Assembly: GCA_012517025.1 (NCBI GenBank) | Contig: JAAYVT010000415.1 | Location: 1 to 7,166, forward strand | From: Phyllobacteriaceae bacterium | Lineage (GTDB): Bacteria > Pseudomonadota > Alphaproteobacteria > Rhizobiales > Ancalomicrobiaceae | Direction: 5' to 3' | DNA: 7,166 nucleotides | Part shown: positions 1-7,144 of the stretch, piece after piece | Layout: each line of letters opens with the position of its first letter | Numbering within the stretch: position 1 is the first letter of the stretch | Notes under the pieces: generated by a model | The model's input: the letters and a program-made list of their open reading frames with translations, nothing else | Database searches by the model: none | Told to the model about the DNA's origin: nothing | Made by a program: the position numbers and the translations under genes

Positions 1-1
1 A

Positions 2-454
2 TCCGCGCCGATCCTGTGCCGTCACTGTGACGACGCGCCGTGCGCACGCGTCTGCCCGGTCGAGGCGATCCGCCTCGAGAACGGGGCCGTCGTGCTCGAC
101 GAGAAGCGCTGCGTCGGCTGCAAGATGTGTGCGCTCGCCTGTCCGTTCGGCGCGATCTCGCCGTCGGGCACCACCGTCGCCGGCGTCGGCGGCGTCGCCG
201 AACCGCAACCGCGGCGGCCCGCCGGGTTCGACCCGATCCTTGCCTGGGACATCGGCGTCAAGACCGTCGCGGTGAAGTGCGATCTCTGCGACTTCGCCGA
301 CGACGGCCCCGCCTGCGTGCGGGTCTGTCCGACCGATGCCCTGTGGGCGGTCGGCCCCGGCGAGCTCTCCCGTTCGAACGCGACCCGCCGGGCCGAGACG
401 GCCGCTCCGCGCGGTCTGCCCGGAACGCTCCCTGCCATCGAGGGGCACGACTGA
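2..454 (+). CDS. hyfA: Hydrogenase-4 subunit A, [4Fe-4S] electron-transfer protein (5' partial)
   Basis: This is a polyferredoxin subunit of the HycB/HyfA family, which passes electrons between a partner dehydrogenase and the hydrogenase small subunit on the cytoplasmic side. The reading frame is open from the left edge and ends at TGA 452-454, giving 150 visible residues; about 55 N-terminal residues are missing if it matches the roughly 205 aa of E. coli HyfA. Counting from the first visible codon, three four-cysteine motifs are seen: C6-x2-C9-x4-C14-x3-C18-P, C37-x2-C40-x2-C43-x3-C47-P, and C93-x2-C96-x8-C105-x3-C109-P. A fourth motif is expected upstream. A Pro/Gly-rich linker (about 52-80) separates motifs two and three, and a Cys-free tail of about 40 residues follows the last motif. 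The next gene starts 2 bases after the stop. An ATG-type start inside this window is unlikely because the first Cys motif would be lost. The family is clear; the symbol rests on the hyfBCDEF genes that follow. Confidence 0.9.
   Translation, partial: SAPILCRHCDDAPCARVCPVEAIRLENGAVVLDEKRCVGCKMCALACPFGAISPSGTTVAGVGGVAEPQPRRPAGFDPILAWDIGVKTVAVKCDLCDFADDGPACVRVCPTDALWAVGPGELSRSNATRRAETAAPRGLPGTLPAIEGHD
440..445 (+). promoter_or_regulatory. Shine-Dalgarno sequence for hyfB, inside hyfA
   Basis: GAGGGG lies in the last codons of hyfA, 11 bases before the hyfB ATG at 457. It supports that ATG over the next in-frame ATG at 472, which would be 26 bases from this site and has no purine-rich run of its own. 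Translation of hyfB is probably coupled to that of hyfA. Confidence 0.55.
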
Positions 455-456
455 TC

Positions 457-2463
457 ATGTACGCCATCCACATGCTTATCGGCGCTCTGGCGATCCATGC
501 GATCGGCGCCGCGACGAGCCTGATGTTCCGCCGCGACGACGGCGCCGCGATCGCGGCGGCCGGCTTCGGCGGCGCGATCGCCGGGCTCCTCGGCCTTCTC
601 GCCGGTGTCTCGGCACTCGGCGCGGCTCCGCAGGTCGTCGATTGGGGCGGCCCCTATCCGTTCGCGCATTTCGTGTTGCGTCTCGACGGACTGTCCGGCC
701 TGATGGTCGCGGTGATCTCCGGCCTGACCGTCGTCGCCTCGATCTATTCGCTCGCCTATGTGCGCGAATACGCCGGGCGCGGCGTCGGGGCGATGGGTTT
801 CTTCACCAATCTCTTCGTCGCCTCGATGTTGCTGGTGGTGACGGCGGACGATGCCTTCTGGTTCCTCGTCTTCTTCGAGATGATGTCGCTGGCCTCCTAC
901 TTCCTGGTCATCTTCGACCAGAACGAAGAGTCGGTGTCGGCGGGCTTCCTCTACTTCCTGGTCGCGCACGCCGGATCGGTCGCGATCATGGCGGCCTTCT
1001 TCCTGATGGCGAACGCGGCGGGCTCGTTCTCCTTCGAAGCCTTCCGCACCCATCGTCCGAGCGAGGCGGTCGCCTCGATCGCCTTCGTGCTGGCGTTGAT
1101 CGGGTTCGGCGCCAAGGCCGGCATGATCCCGCTGCACATCTGGTTGCCGCGGGCGCATCCGGCGGCGCCTTCGCACGCCTCGGCGCTGATGTCGGGCGTG
1201 ATGATCAAGATCGGCGTGTTCGGCATCGTCAAGGTCGGCATCGACCTGCTCGGCGGCGGCGTCGCCTGGTGGGGACTGCTGGTGCTCGCCCTCGGCGCGA
1301 TCTCGTCGGTGATGGGCGTGATCTACGCGCTCGCCGAACACGACATCAAGAAGCTGCTCGCCTACCACTCGGTCGAGAACATCGGCATCATCCTGCTCGG
1401 CGTCGGCACCGGCATGATCGGTCTTTCGACCGGCCATCCGGTGGTCGCCGCGCTCGGCCTCACCGCCGGCCTCTATCACCTCGTCAATCACGCGGTGTTC
1501 AAGGGCCTGCTGTTCCTCGGCGCCGGCTCCGTCATCTTCCGCATGCACACCAAGGACATGGAGAAGATGGGCGGGCTCGGCCGGGCGATGCCGTGGACGT
1601 CGCTGTCGTTCCTGATCGGCGCGCTCGCCATCTCCGCCATCCCGCCGCTCAACGGCTTCGTCTCGGAGTGGCTGACCTATCAGGGCCTGTTCACCGCGGC
1701 TCTCGACGGCGGCTTCGCCACCCGGCTCGCCACCCCGATCGCCGCCACGCTCTTGGCGCTGACCGGCGCGCTCGCGGTGATGTGCTTCGTCAAGGCCTAC
1801 GGCGTGATCTTCTCCGGCGCGCCGCGCAGCCGGCATGCGGCGGAAGCGACCGAAGCGCCGACGGCGATGGTGATCGGCATGGTCGCGCTGGCGCTCGCCT
1901 GCGTCGGGCTCGGCCTCGCCGCGCCGCTGGTGGTGCCGGTGTTGACCGGCGTGGCGGCGCAGCTCCTGCATCAACCGGCCGCGTCCTTCGCCGACGGCGC
2001 GCTGCTGACGGTCGGCGAGACGACGTTGTCGACGCCGCTGGTGGCGCTGCTGCTGATCGGTCTCGCGACGCTTCCCGTGCTGCTCGGGTCGCTCTTCGCG
2101 ATCTCCCGCCGGGCGCCGCGCGCCGGCGAGGCACCCTGGGCCTGCGGCTATCTGCCAGACGGCCACATGACGGTCAGCGCCCATTCCTTCGCTCAGCCGA
2201 TCCGCATGTTCTTCCGGCCGCTCTACGCGATCCGCAAGACCGTGGCGGCGGTCGAGGCGTGGGGCGATCGCCGCTTCGACGGTTTCGTGGCGGCGGCCCG
2301 CCGCTCCGAATCCGCCTTCGACGACACCCTGGTCGCTCCGGTGATCCGCGGCGTCGGCGGGGTCGGCCGTCGCGCGCAGATCATCCAGGGCGGCGATTTC
2401 CGCATCTACTGCCTCTACATCGTCGCCGCGCTGATCGCGCTCCTGCTCGTGACCCTTCGCTGA
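457..2463 (+). CDS. hyfB: Hydrogenase-4 subunit B, NuoL/HycC-like antiporter-type membrane subunit
   Basis: This is a 668-residue polytopic inner-membrane protein of the proton-conducting quinone oxidoreductase / Mrp antiporter family, thought to form an ion channel in the membrane arm. Visible landmarks are the TM5 glutamate E141 (in FFEMMSLASYFL), the TM7 lysine K220 (GFGAKAGMIPLHIWLP), K251 in TM8 (SGVMIKIG), the HDIKKLLAYHSVENIG loop (about 295-310), the HLVNHAVFKG segment (H341, H345, K349), and E404 in the TM12 region (NGFVSEW). A long C-terminal part holds a transmembrane segment (about 525-549), a soluble or amphipathic stretch starting with CGYLPDGHMTVSAHSFAQP (563-581), and a final hydrophobic helix (about 650-667). 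This extension and the HPAAPSHASALMSG motif resemble HycC/HyfB rather than HyfD or HyfF. The length is close to E. coli HyfB (about 672 aa). The start is 2 bases after the hyfA stop. The frame is intact, with no sign of damage. Confidence 0.93.
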   Translation: MYAIHMLIGALAIHAIGAATSLMFRRDDGAAIAAAGFGGAIAGLLGLLAGVSALGAAPQVVDWGGPYPFAHFVLRLDGLSGLMVAVISGLTVVASIYSLAYVREYAGRGVGAMGFFTNLFVASMLLVVTADDAFWFLVFFEMMSLASYFLVIFDQNEESVSAGFLYFLVAHAGSVAIMAAFFLMANAAGSFSFEAFRTHRPSEAVASIAFVLALIGFGAKAGMIPLHIWLPRAHPAAPSHASALMSGVMIKIGVFGIVKVGIDLLGGGVAWWGLLVLALGAISSVMGVIYALAEHDIKKLLAYHSVENIGIILLGVGTGMIGLSTGHPVVAALGLTAGLYHLVNHAVFKGLLFLGAGSVIFRMHTKDMEKMGGLGRAMPWTSLSFLIGALAISAIPPLNGFVSEWLTYQGLFTAALDGGFATRLATPIAATLLALTGALAVMCFVKAYGVIFSGAPRSRHAAEATEAPTAMVIGMVALALACVGLGLAAPLVVPVLTGVAAQLLHQPAASFADGALLTVGETTLSTPLVALLLIGLATLPVLLGSLFAISRRAPRAGEAPWACGYLPDGHMTVSAHSFAQPIRMFFRPLYAIRKTVAAVEAWGDRRFDGFVAAARRSESAFDDTLVAPVIRGVGGVGRRAQIIQGGDFRIYCLYIVAALIALLLVTLR

Positions 2464-2467
2464 GGAG
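2462..2467 (+). promoter_or_regulatory. Shine-Dalgarno sequence for hyfC overlapping the hyfB stop codon
   Basis: GAGGAG shares its first two bases with the TGA stop of hyfB (2461-2463) and sits 7 bases before the hyfC ATG at 2475. The spacing is near ideal and fixes the start. The arrangement suggests that ribosomes ending hyfB help start hyfC. Confidence 0.75.
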
Positions 2468-2474
2468 CCGTCCC

Positions 2475-3413
2475 ATGCCCACCTTCGGATATGTCCTCGT
2501 GGCGCTGGCGCAGGTTCTGCTCGTCGCCGCCGCCGCCCCGCTCGCCTCCGGCTTCTCTCGGATGCTGCGTGCCAAGATGCACACGCGCCACGGTCCCGGC
2601 GTCCTGCAAGACTACCGCGACCTCTTCAAACTGCTGCGCCGTCAGGACGTGCGACCGCCGGCTTCCGGTTTCGTCTTCCGGCTGATGCCGATCGTCATGC
2701 CGGCCACCCTGTTGGTGGTCGCCATGGGGACGCCGATCCTGACCCGGGCGACGCCGATCGCCGCGCTCGGCGATCTGATCACCACGGTCTATCTGTTCGC
2801 GCTCGCCCGTTTCTTCTTCGCGCTCTCCGGTCTCGACAGCGGTTCGTCCTTCGCCGGCATCGGCGCCAGTCGCGAACTGACCCTCGGCGTGCTGGTCGAG
2901 CCGGCGATGTTGCTCGCCCTGTTCGTCGCGGCGTTGCTCGCCGGATCGACCAATCTCGGCGACATCGGTTCGGCGATCGTCGACGGCCGGACCGGCTCGA
3001 TCGCCGCGACGGTCTTCGCCCTGATCGCCTTCGGCTTCGCCTGCTACGTCGAACTCGGCAAGCTGCCCTACGACATGGCCGAGGCGGAGCAGGAGCTGCA
3101 GGAAGGCCCGTTGACCGAATACGCCGGGCCGTCGCTCGCCCTGGTGAAGTGGTCGCTGGCGCTGAAGCAGCTCGTCGTCGTGGTCTGGTTCGTCGGCACC
3201 TTCCTGCCCTTCGGGGCGGCGCCGGAGCCGACCTTCTCCGGCCTGGCGATCGGCTTCCTCGCCGTCGCGATCAAGGTCGCCCTGATCTACGGGCTCGTCG
3301 GCATCGTCGAGAACGCGGTCGCCCGCGCCCGTTTCCGCCTGACCTCGCGTCATACCTGGCTCGGCGTCGGCGTCGCCTCGCTCGCCTTCGTCTTCTATCT
3401 GGCCGGCCTGTGA
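2475..3413 (+). CDS. hyfC: Hydrogenase-4 subunit C, NuoH/HycD-like membrane anchor
   Basis: This 312-residue membrane protein belongs to the NuoH/ND1/HycD family, which docks the peripheral hydrogenase module onto the membrane arm and forms the start of the ion path. About eight hydrophobic helices can be placed, near 4-24, 65-88, 97-118, 138-158, 175-193, 222-243, 252-276 and 294-312. Family signatures are the GASRE motif (130-134) and the acidic cytoplasmic loop from E193 to Y216, containing LPYDMAEAEQEL with D200, E203, E205, E207 and E210, then GPLTEYAG. In complex I the equivalent loop lies near the quinone site; in hydrogenases it faces the [NiFe] subunit. The length is close to E. coli HyfC/HycD (a little over 300 aa). 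The start is set by a GAGGAG site 7 bases upstream, and hyfD follows after 19 bases. The charged loop argues for a functional coupling subunit. HycD is the only close alternative name, and the neighbouring hyfD and hyfF exclude an Hyc operon. Confidence 0.93.
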   Translation: MPTFGYVLVALAQVLLVAAAAPLASGFSRMLRAKMHTRHGPGVLQDYRDLFKLLRRQDVRPPASGFVFRLMPIVMPATLLVVAMGTPILTRATPIAALGDLITTVYLFALARFFFALSGLDSGSSFAGIGASRELTLGVLVEPAMLLALFVAALLAGSTNLGDIGSAIVDGRTGSIAATVFALIAFGFACYVELGKLPYDMAEAEQELQEGPLTEYAGPSLALVKWSLALKQLVVVVWFVGTFLPFGAAPEPTFSGLAIGFLAVAIKVALIYGLVGIVENAVARARFRLTSRHTWLGVGVASLAFVFYLAGL

Positions 3414-3421
3414 GCCGCGAC

Positions 3422-3426
3422 GGGAG
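3422..3426 (+). promoter_or_regulatory. Shine-Dalgarno sequence for hyfD
   Basis: GGGAG lies in the 19-base gap after hyfC, 6 bases before the hyfD ATG at 3433. The rest of the gap is purine-rich (GAGAGA) and holds no terminator-like hairpin. Confidence 0.65.
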
Positions 3427-3432
3427 AGAGAC

Positions 3433-4872
3433 ATGTTGATCCTCGCACTCGCGACCATCCTCACGCCCTTCCTCGGGGCGGTCCTGGTGGCGCTCTCGCC
3501 GCAGCCGGTCGCCAAGCATCTCGGCCGCGCCTTCGCGGGCCTGTCGCTGGCCTGCGTCCTCGGTCTGGCGGCGGTCTTCGCCGCCGCCGGCAAGCCGACC
3601 GTCGAACGGGCGGTGATCTCCTTCGGCGACGTCGAAATCCTCGGTTTCGCGGTCGACACGGTCTCGGTGCTGGTCGCCGTCGCGGTGGTGGCGATCGGCC
3701 TGCTCGTCGCGATCTATTCCTGCGACTACTTCTCCAAGGACAATCGTGAGCACGCCGACATCGGCCGGCGCCGGTTCTGGGCCTTCCTGCTCGTCTTCAT
3801 CGGCGCGATGGCGGGGCTGGTCTTCACCTCGACGGTGATCGGCCAACTGGTGTTCTTCGAGATCACCGGTGCCTGCTCCTGGGCCCTGATCGGCTATTAC
3901 GAGAAGCCGAAGCCCTTCGCCTCGGCGCTGAAGGCGCTGATCATCACCCACATCGCCTCGCTCGGCCTCTATCTGGCGGCGGCGCTGGTGTTCCTGAACA
4001 CCGGTACCTTCTCGCTCGGCGCGCTCGCCGGCCTGCCGGTGGGCCTCAAGACCGTCGTCCTGCTGGCGATCCTGGTCGCGGCTTGGGGCAAGTCGGCGCA
4101 GCTGCCCTTCCACATGTGGCTGCCCGACGCGATGGAGGCGCCGACGCCGGTGTCGGCCTATCTGCACGCCGCCTCGATGGTGAAGGTCGGCGTCTACATC
4201 TTCGCCCGGTCGCTGATGTCGGCCGGCGAGGTGCCGGAGATCATCGGTTGGGTCGGCTCGATTATGGCCGTGGCGACGCTGATCTACGGCTTCGTGATGT
4301 ATCTGCCGCAGGCGGATCTGAAGCGGCTGCTCGCCTATTCGACGATCACCCAGCTCGCCTACATCTTCCTCGGCCTGTCGCTGTCGGTGTTCGGCTCGAA
4401 GCTCGCCTTCGACGGCGCGATCGCCCACATCTTCAACCACGCCTTCGCCAAGACCCTGTTCTTCCTGATCGCCGGCGCGCTGTCGTTCACCGCCGGCACC
4501 CGCATGCTGCCGGTGCTGCGCGGCATCCTGGCGAAGAGCCCGGTGCTCGGCGTCGGCTTCGTCGTCGCGGCGCTGGCGATCACCGGCGTGCCGCCGTTCT
4601 CCGGCTTCTTCTCGAAGTTCGCGATCTTCGCGGGCGGTTTCGAGGTCGGCGCGACCCATCCGGCGCTGATGGTGCTGACCGTCGTCGCGCTGGTGGAATC
4701 GGTCGCGTCCTTCTCCTGGTTCCTGAAGTGGATCGGCCGCTCGGTCGTCGGCACCCCGTCGGAGACGATGGCGGCCGCCCAGCCGGTGCCGGCGGCCATG
4801 AAGCTGGTGCTCGGCATCCTGATCGTCATGACGGTCGTCTCGAGCTTCGTCGCCACCGCTTGGCTCGGTTGA
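3433..4872 (+). CDS. hyfD: Hydrogenase-4 subunit D, NuoM/NuoN/Mrp-like antiporter-type subunit
   Basis: This 479-residue polytopic membrane protein is the second antiporter-like module of the arm. The length matches that remembered for E. coli HyfD. Landmarks are the TM5 glutamate E143 (VFFEITGACSWAL), K220 in TM7 (WGKSAQLPFHMWLPDAMEAP), K251 in TM8 (SMVKVG), the loop ADLKRLLAYSTITQLAY (about 294-310), the HIFNHAFAKTLFF segment (H332, H336, K340), and K395 in the TM12 region (GVPPFSGFFSKF). The TM12 position is therefore basic, where HyfB and HyfF have glutamate. The motif around WGKSAQLPFHMWLPDAM is of the NuoL/MrpA kind. There is no long C-terminal extension after the core helices. The gene sits between hyfC and hyfE, the usual Hyf order, and its presence is what distinguishes a Hyf operon from Hyc (FHL-1). 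Taken alone it could be mistaken for MrpD or NuoL; the neighbours decide. Confidence 0.92.
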   Translation: MLILALATILTPFLGAVLVALSPQPVAKHLGRAFAGLSLACVLGLAAVFAAAGKPTVERAVISFGDVEILGFAVDTVSVLVAVAVVAIGLLVAIYSCDYFSKDNREHADIGRRRFWAFLLVFIGAMAGLVFTSTVIGQLVFFEITGACSWALIGYYEKPKPFASALKALIITHIASLGLYLAAALVFLNTGTFSLGALAGLPVGLKTVVLLAILVAAWGKSAQLPFHMWLPDAMEAPTPVSAYLHAASMVKVGVYIFARSLMSAGEVPEIIGWVGSIMAVATLIYGFVMYLPQADLKRLLAYSTITQLAYIFLGLSLSVFGSKLAFDGAIAHIFNHAFAKTLFFLIAGALSFTAGTRMLPVLRGILAKSPVLGVGFVVAALAITGVPPFSGFFSKFAIFAGGFEVGATHPALMVLTVVALVESVASFSWFLKWIGRSVVGTPSETMAAAQPVPAAMKLVLGILIVMTVVSSFVATAWLG

Positions 4873-4877
4873 GGAGG
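4871..4877 (+). promoter_or_regulatory. Strong Shine-Dalgarno sequence for hyfE overlapping the hyfD stop codon
   Basis: GAGGAGG overlaps the hyfD TGA (4870-4872) and lies 8 bases before the hyfE ATG at 4886. It includes a full AGGAGG core, the best ribosome-binding site in the window, which suggests both coupling to hyfD and high initiation on the small subunit gene. Confidence 0.8.
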
Positions 4878-4885
4878 GGAGACCC

Positions 4886-5539
4886 ATGTCCGGACTGCAA
4901 CTCGCCAATGGTCTCGCCGGCCTCTTGATCGTCACCTCGCTCCTGGTGATCACGGCGAAGAAACCCGCCACCTCGGCGCTCTTCTATGCGCTCCAGTCGT
5001 TGGTTCTGGTCGGCGTCTTCGTGACGCTGGCCGGGGTCACCGGCAGCCACGAACTCTATGCCTGGGCCGGCACCTCGGTGATCACCAAGGTGCTCCTGGT
5101 GCCGATCCTGATGATCCGCCTGGTCGGGCGGCTCGACGACCCGAAACTCGGGACCGGCGAACGGATCTCCCCGGCCGTCTCGGTGCTGCTCGCGGCGATC
5201 GTGCTGGCGCTCTGCTTCGCGGTCGTCTCCGGCGTCACCCTGCCGGCGGTCGCCGCCACCAAGCCGGCGCTCGCCGTCTCGCTCGCCCACTTCTTCCTCG
5301 GCCTCGCCGCCATCGTCACCCAGCGCAACATCCTCAAGCAGGTGTTCGGCTACTGCCTGATGGAGAACGGCTCGCATCTGACCCTGGCGCTGATGGCGGC
5401 CAAGGCGCCGGAACTGGTGGAAGTCGGCATCGCCACCGACGCGATCTTCGCCGTGGTGATCCTCGGCGTGCTCGGCACGCAGATCCACCGCACGCTCGGC
5501 ACCCTCGATGCCGACCAGCTCACCTCTCTGAAGGGATGA
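4886..5539 (+). CDS. hyfE: Hydrogenase-4 subunit E, NuoK-like membrane subunit
   Basis: This is a 217-residue hydrophobic protein with about seven predicted helices (near 5-23, 30-50, 59-80, 93-115, 127-147, 152-172 and 180-199). It belongs to the HyfE family, whose C-terminal half is related to NuoK/MrpC and links antiporter modules to each other. The signature region runs from T145 to M170 and includes TQRNILKQVFGYCLMENG; E160 there is the likely counterpart of a conserved NuoK membrane glutamate. K68 lies in the segment TSVITKVLLVPILMIR, another family-like feature. The length is almost the same as E. coli HyfE (about 216 aa). The start is fixed by a strong GAGGAGG site 8 bases upstream. 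The stop TGA overlaps an ATG of hyfF (ATGA at 5536-5539). HyfE has no counterpart in the Hyc complex, so it supports the Hyf assignment. Confidence 0.92.
   Translation: MSGLQLANGLAGLLIVTSLLVITAKKPATSALFYALQSLVLVGVFVTLAGVTGSHELYAWAGTSVITKVLLVPILMIRLVGRLDDPKLGTGERISPAVSVLLAAIVLALCFAVVSGVTLPAVAATKPALAVSLAHFFLGLAAIVTQRNILKQVFGYCLMENGSHLTLALMAAKAPELVEVGIATDAIFAVVILGVLGTQIHRTLGTLDADQLTSLKG
5531..5535 (+). promoter_or_regulatory. Possible Shine-Dalgarno sequence deciding the hyfF start
   Basis: AAGGG lies at the 3' end of hyfE. It touches the ATG at 5536, which is too close for that start, but is 9 bases before a second in-frame ATG at 5545. Spacing therefore favours 5545; the ATGA overlap at 5536-5539 would instead favour start by re-initiation at 5536. 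The sequence alone does not settle it. Confidence 0.45.
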
Positions 5540-7116
5540 CCGCCATGGTGCCCTCCGTCCTCCCCCTCCTGACGCTCGCCGTCCCGCTAGTCGCGGCGGT
5601 CGGCATCGCCTTCCAGCCGATGCGCGACGGGGCGACCCGCCGCATCGAAGCGATCCATCTCGGCGCGATCGCCGCGCTCGCGCTCGTCGCCCTCGTCCTG
5701 GTCGTCGACGTGGCGCGCGGCTCCGACGTCTCGGCCCTCGGCGGCTGGCTCTTCGTCGATCCGCTGGCGGCCGTGTTCGTCGCGCTGGTCGGTCTGATCG
5801 GTCTGATGACCGGGCTCTATGCCTGGGGCTACATCCGTCACGACCTCGCCCACGGCGAGATCGGACCGCGCGGCCACAAGGTCTTCCACGTCTTCTTCCA
5901 CCTCTTCCTCTTCACCATGCTGCTGGTGGTCACCTCGAACAACATCGTGATGATGTGGGTGGCGGTGGAGGCGACGACGCTCGGTTCGGCCTTCCTGGTC
6001 GGGCTCTACGGCAAGCGGCCGAGCCTCGAGGCGGCGTGGAAATACGTGATCATCGGCACCGTCGGCGTCGCCTTCGGCCTCTACGGCACCGTGCTCACCT
6101 ATGCCGACGGCGCGAGCGTGCTCGCCGACCACGAGGGCGCGATCCTGTGGACCAACCTCGCGGCGCACGCCTCCTCGCTCGATCCGATGCTGGTCAAGAT
6201 CGCCTTCGTCTTCGTGCTGATCGGTTTCGGCACCAAGGCCGGCCTCTTCCCGATGCACGCCTGGCTGCCGGACGCCCATTCGGAAGCCCCGAGCCCGGTC
6301 TCCGCGCTGCTCTCGGCGGTGCTCTTGAAGTGCGCGCTGTTCGTGGTGATCCGCTATCTGATCCTCACCACCCGCGCCGTCGGGGCCGACTTCCCGCAGC
6401 TCCTGCTGATGATCCTCGGCTTCGCCTCGGTCGCGGTCGCCTCGTTCCTGCTCTACGTGCAGAAGGATCTGAAGCGGAAGCTCGCCTATTCGTCGGTCGA
6501 GCACATCGGCCTGATCGCGCTCGCCCTCGGCTTCGGCGGCCCGCTCGGCATCGGCGCGGCGATCCTGCACGCGGTCAACCACAGCCTCGCCAAGGCGCTG
6601 GTGTTCTGCGGTTCCGGCAACGTGCTGATGAAGTACGGCACCCGCGACCTCGGCGAGGTGAAGGGGCTGCTGCGGGTCGCTCCGGCCTCCGGCGTGATGA
6701 TGATGATCGGATCGTTGGCGCTGGCCGGGTTCCCGCCCTTCAACCTGTTCGTCAGCGAGTTCCTGATCCTCGGCGCCGGCATCGCCTCCGGCCACTGGGT
6801 CGTCACCGGGCTCGTCGTGCTTCTGCTGACCGTCACCGTCGCCGCCTTCGTGCAGATCGTCTCCGGCTCGGTGCTCGGCAAGGCGCCGGAGCGGATCGGC
6901 GTCGGCGACGTCGGTTGGCGGGCGCTCGCCCCGATGGGCGTGCTCGTCGCCCTGGTCCTGATGATGGGCGTCGCGGTGCCGCGGCCGGTCGCGCGGCTGG
7001 TCGAGCAGGCTACCGCCGTGGTGGTCGGCGTCGACCGTGCCACCCCGGTCGCCGCGCCCTGGCAGACGATCGAACCGGCCGCCCGCCTCACCGCTTCGGC
7101 CGAGCCTCGCTCGTGA
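5536..7116 (+). CDS. hyfF: Hydrogenase-4 subunit F, NuoM/NuoN-like antiporter-type subunit
   Basis: This 526-residue membrane protein (523 if it starts at ATG 5545) is the third antiporter-like module. Landmarks, counted from 5536, are the TM5 glutamate E145 (WVAVEATTLGSAFL), K234 in TM7 (GFGTKAGLFPMHAWLPDAH) followed by SEAPSPVSALLS, K265 in TM8, the loop YVQKDLKRKLAYSSVEHIG (about 307-325), the HAVNHSLAKAL segment (H345, H349, K353), and E408 in the TM12 region (GFPPFNLFVSEF). The ADGASV insertion and ATTLGSAFLVGLY motif are typical of HyfF. The tail after about 490 is Ala/Pro-rich and not hydrophobic. The length equals that remembered for E. coli HyfF. The gene overlaps hyfE by 4 bases and is followed after 28 bases by the probable hyfG. 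A fused or damaged gene is not indicated. Confidence 0.92.
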   Translation: MTAMVPSVLPLLTLAVPLVAAVGIAFQPMRDGATRRIEAIHLGAIAALALVALVLVVDVARGSDVSALGGWLFVDPLAAVFVALVGLIGLMTGLYAWGYIRHDLAHGEIGPRGHKVFHVFFHLFLFTMLLVVTSNNIVMMWVAVEATTLGSAFLVGLYGKRPSLEAAWKYVIIGTVGVAFGLYGTVLTYADGASVLADHEGAILWTNLAAHASSLDPMLVKIAFVFVLIGFGTKAGLFPMHAWLPDAHSEAPSPVSALLSAVLLKCALFVVIRYLILTTRAVGADFPQLLLMILGFASVAVASFLLYVQKDLKRKLAYSSVEHIGLIALALGFGGPLGIGAAILHAVNHSLAKALVFCGSGNVLMKYGTRDLGEVKGLLRVAPASGVMMMIGSLALAGFPPFNLFVSEFLILGAGIASGHWVVTGLVVLLLTVTVAAFVQIVSGSVLGKAPERIGVGDVGWRALAPMGVLVALVLMMGVAVPRPVARLVEQATAVVVGVDRATPVAAPWQTIEPAARLTASAEPRS

Positions 7117-7131
7117 CCGACCGCGTCAAAC

Positions 7132-7135
7132 GGAG
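7132..7135 (+). promoter_or_regulatory. Shine-Dalgarno sequence for the gene after hyfF
   Basis: GGAG lies in the 28-base gap after hyfF, 9 bases before the ATG at 7145. The gap is somewhat more AT-rich than the genes (CAAACGGAGTTTTCACTC) and shows no hairpin, so transcription should read through. Confidence 0.65.
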
Positions 7136-7144
7136 TTTTCACTC

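Noticed and set aside
22..2184. A 720-codon open frame on the minus strand opposite hyfA/hyfB
   Set aside because: It is rich in Arg, Gly, Asp, His and Gln, with no recognisable domain and no membrane or catalytic motif. Such frames arise opposite high-GC genes because their codon use leaves few stops on the other strand.
336..2474. An in-frame 5' extension of hyfC reaching back through hyfB
   Set aside because: The upstream part is Arg-rich shadow sequence of hyfB. Hydrophobic NuoH-like sequence begins at the ATG at 2475, which has its own ribosome-binding site.
3271..4971. A 566-codon minus-strand frame opposite hyfD
   Set aside because: Its composition is of the same low-complexity Arg/Asp/Gln/His type, lying exactly over a gene with clear antiporter motifs. 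It is a shadow frame.
5587..6795. A 402-codon minus-strand frame opposite hyfF
   Set aside because: It is a shadow of hyfF with the same skewed composition and no family likeness.
457..7116. A respiratory complex I (nuo) or Mrp antiporter operon as the alternative identity
   Set aside because: A nuo cluster would have nuoJ/nuoK and quinone-site partners in a different order, and an mrp operon would lack a NuoH-like gene and a polyferredoxin. The HyfA, HyfC and HyfE types and their order fit hydrogenase-4.
7117..7144. A possible terminator or promoter in the 28-base gap after hyfF
   Set aside because: The gap has only a short TTTT run, no hairpin before it, and no convincing -35/-10 pair. 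It is more likely just a ribosome-binding spacer.
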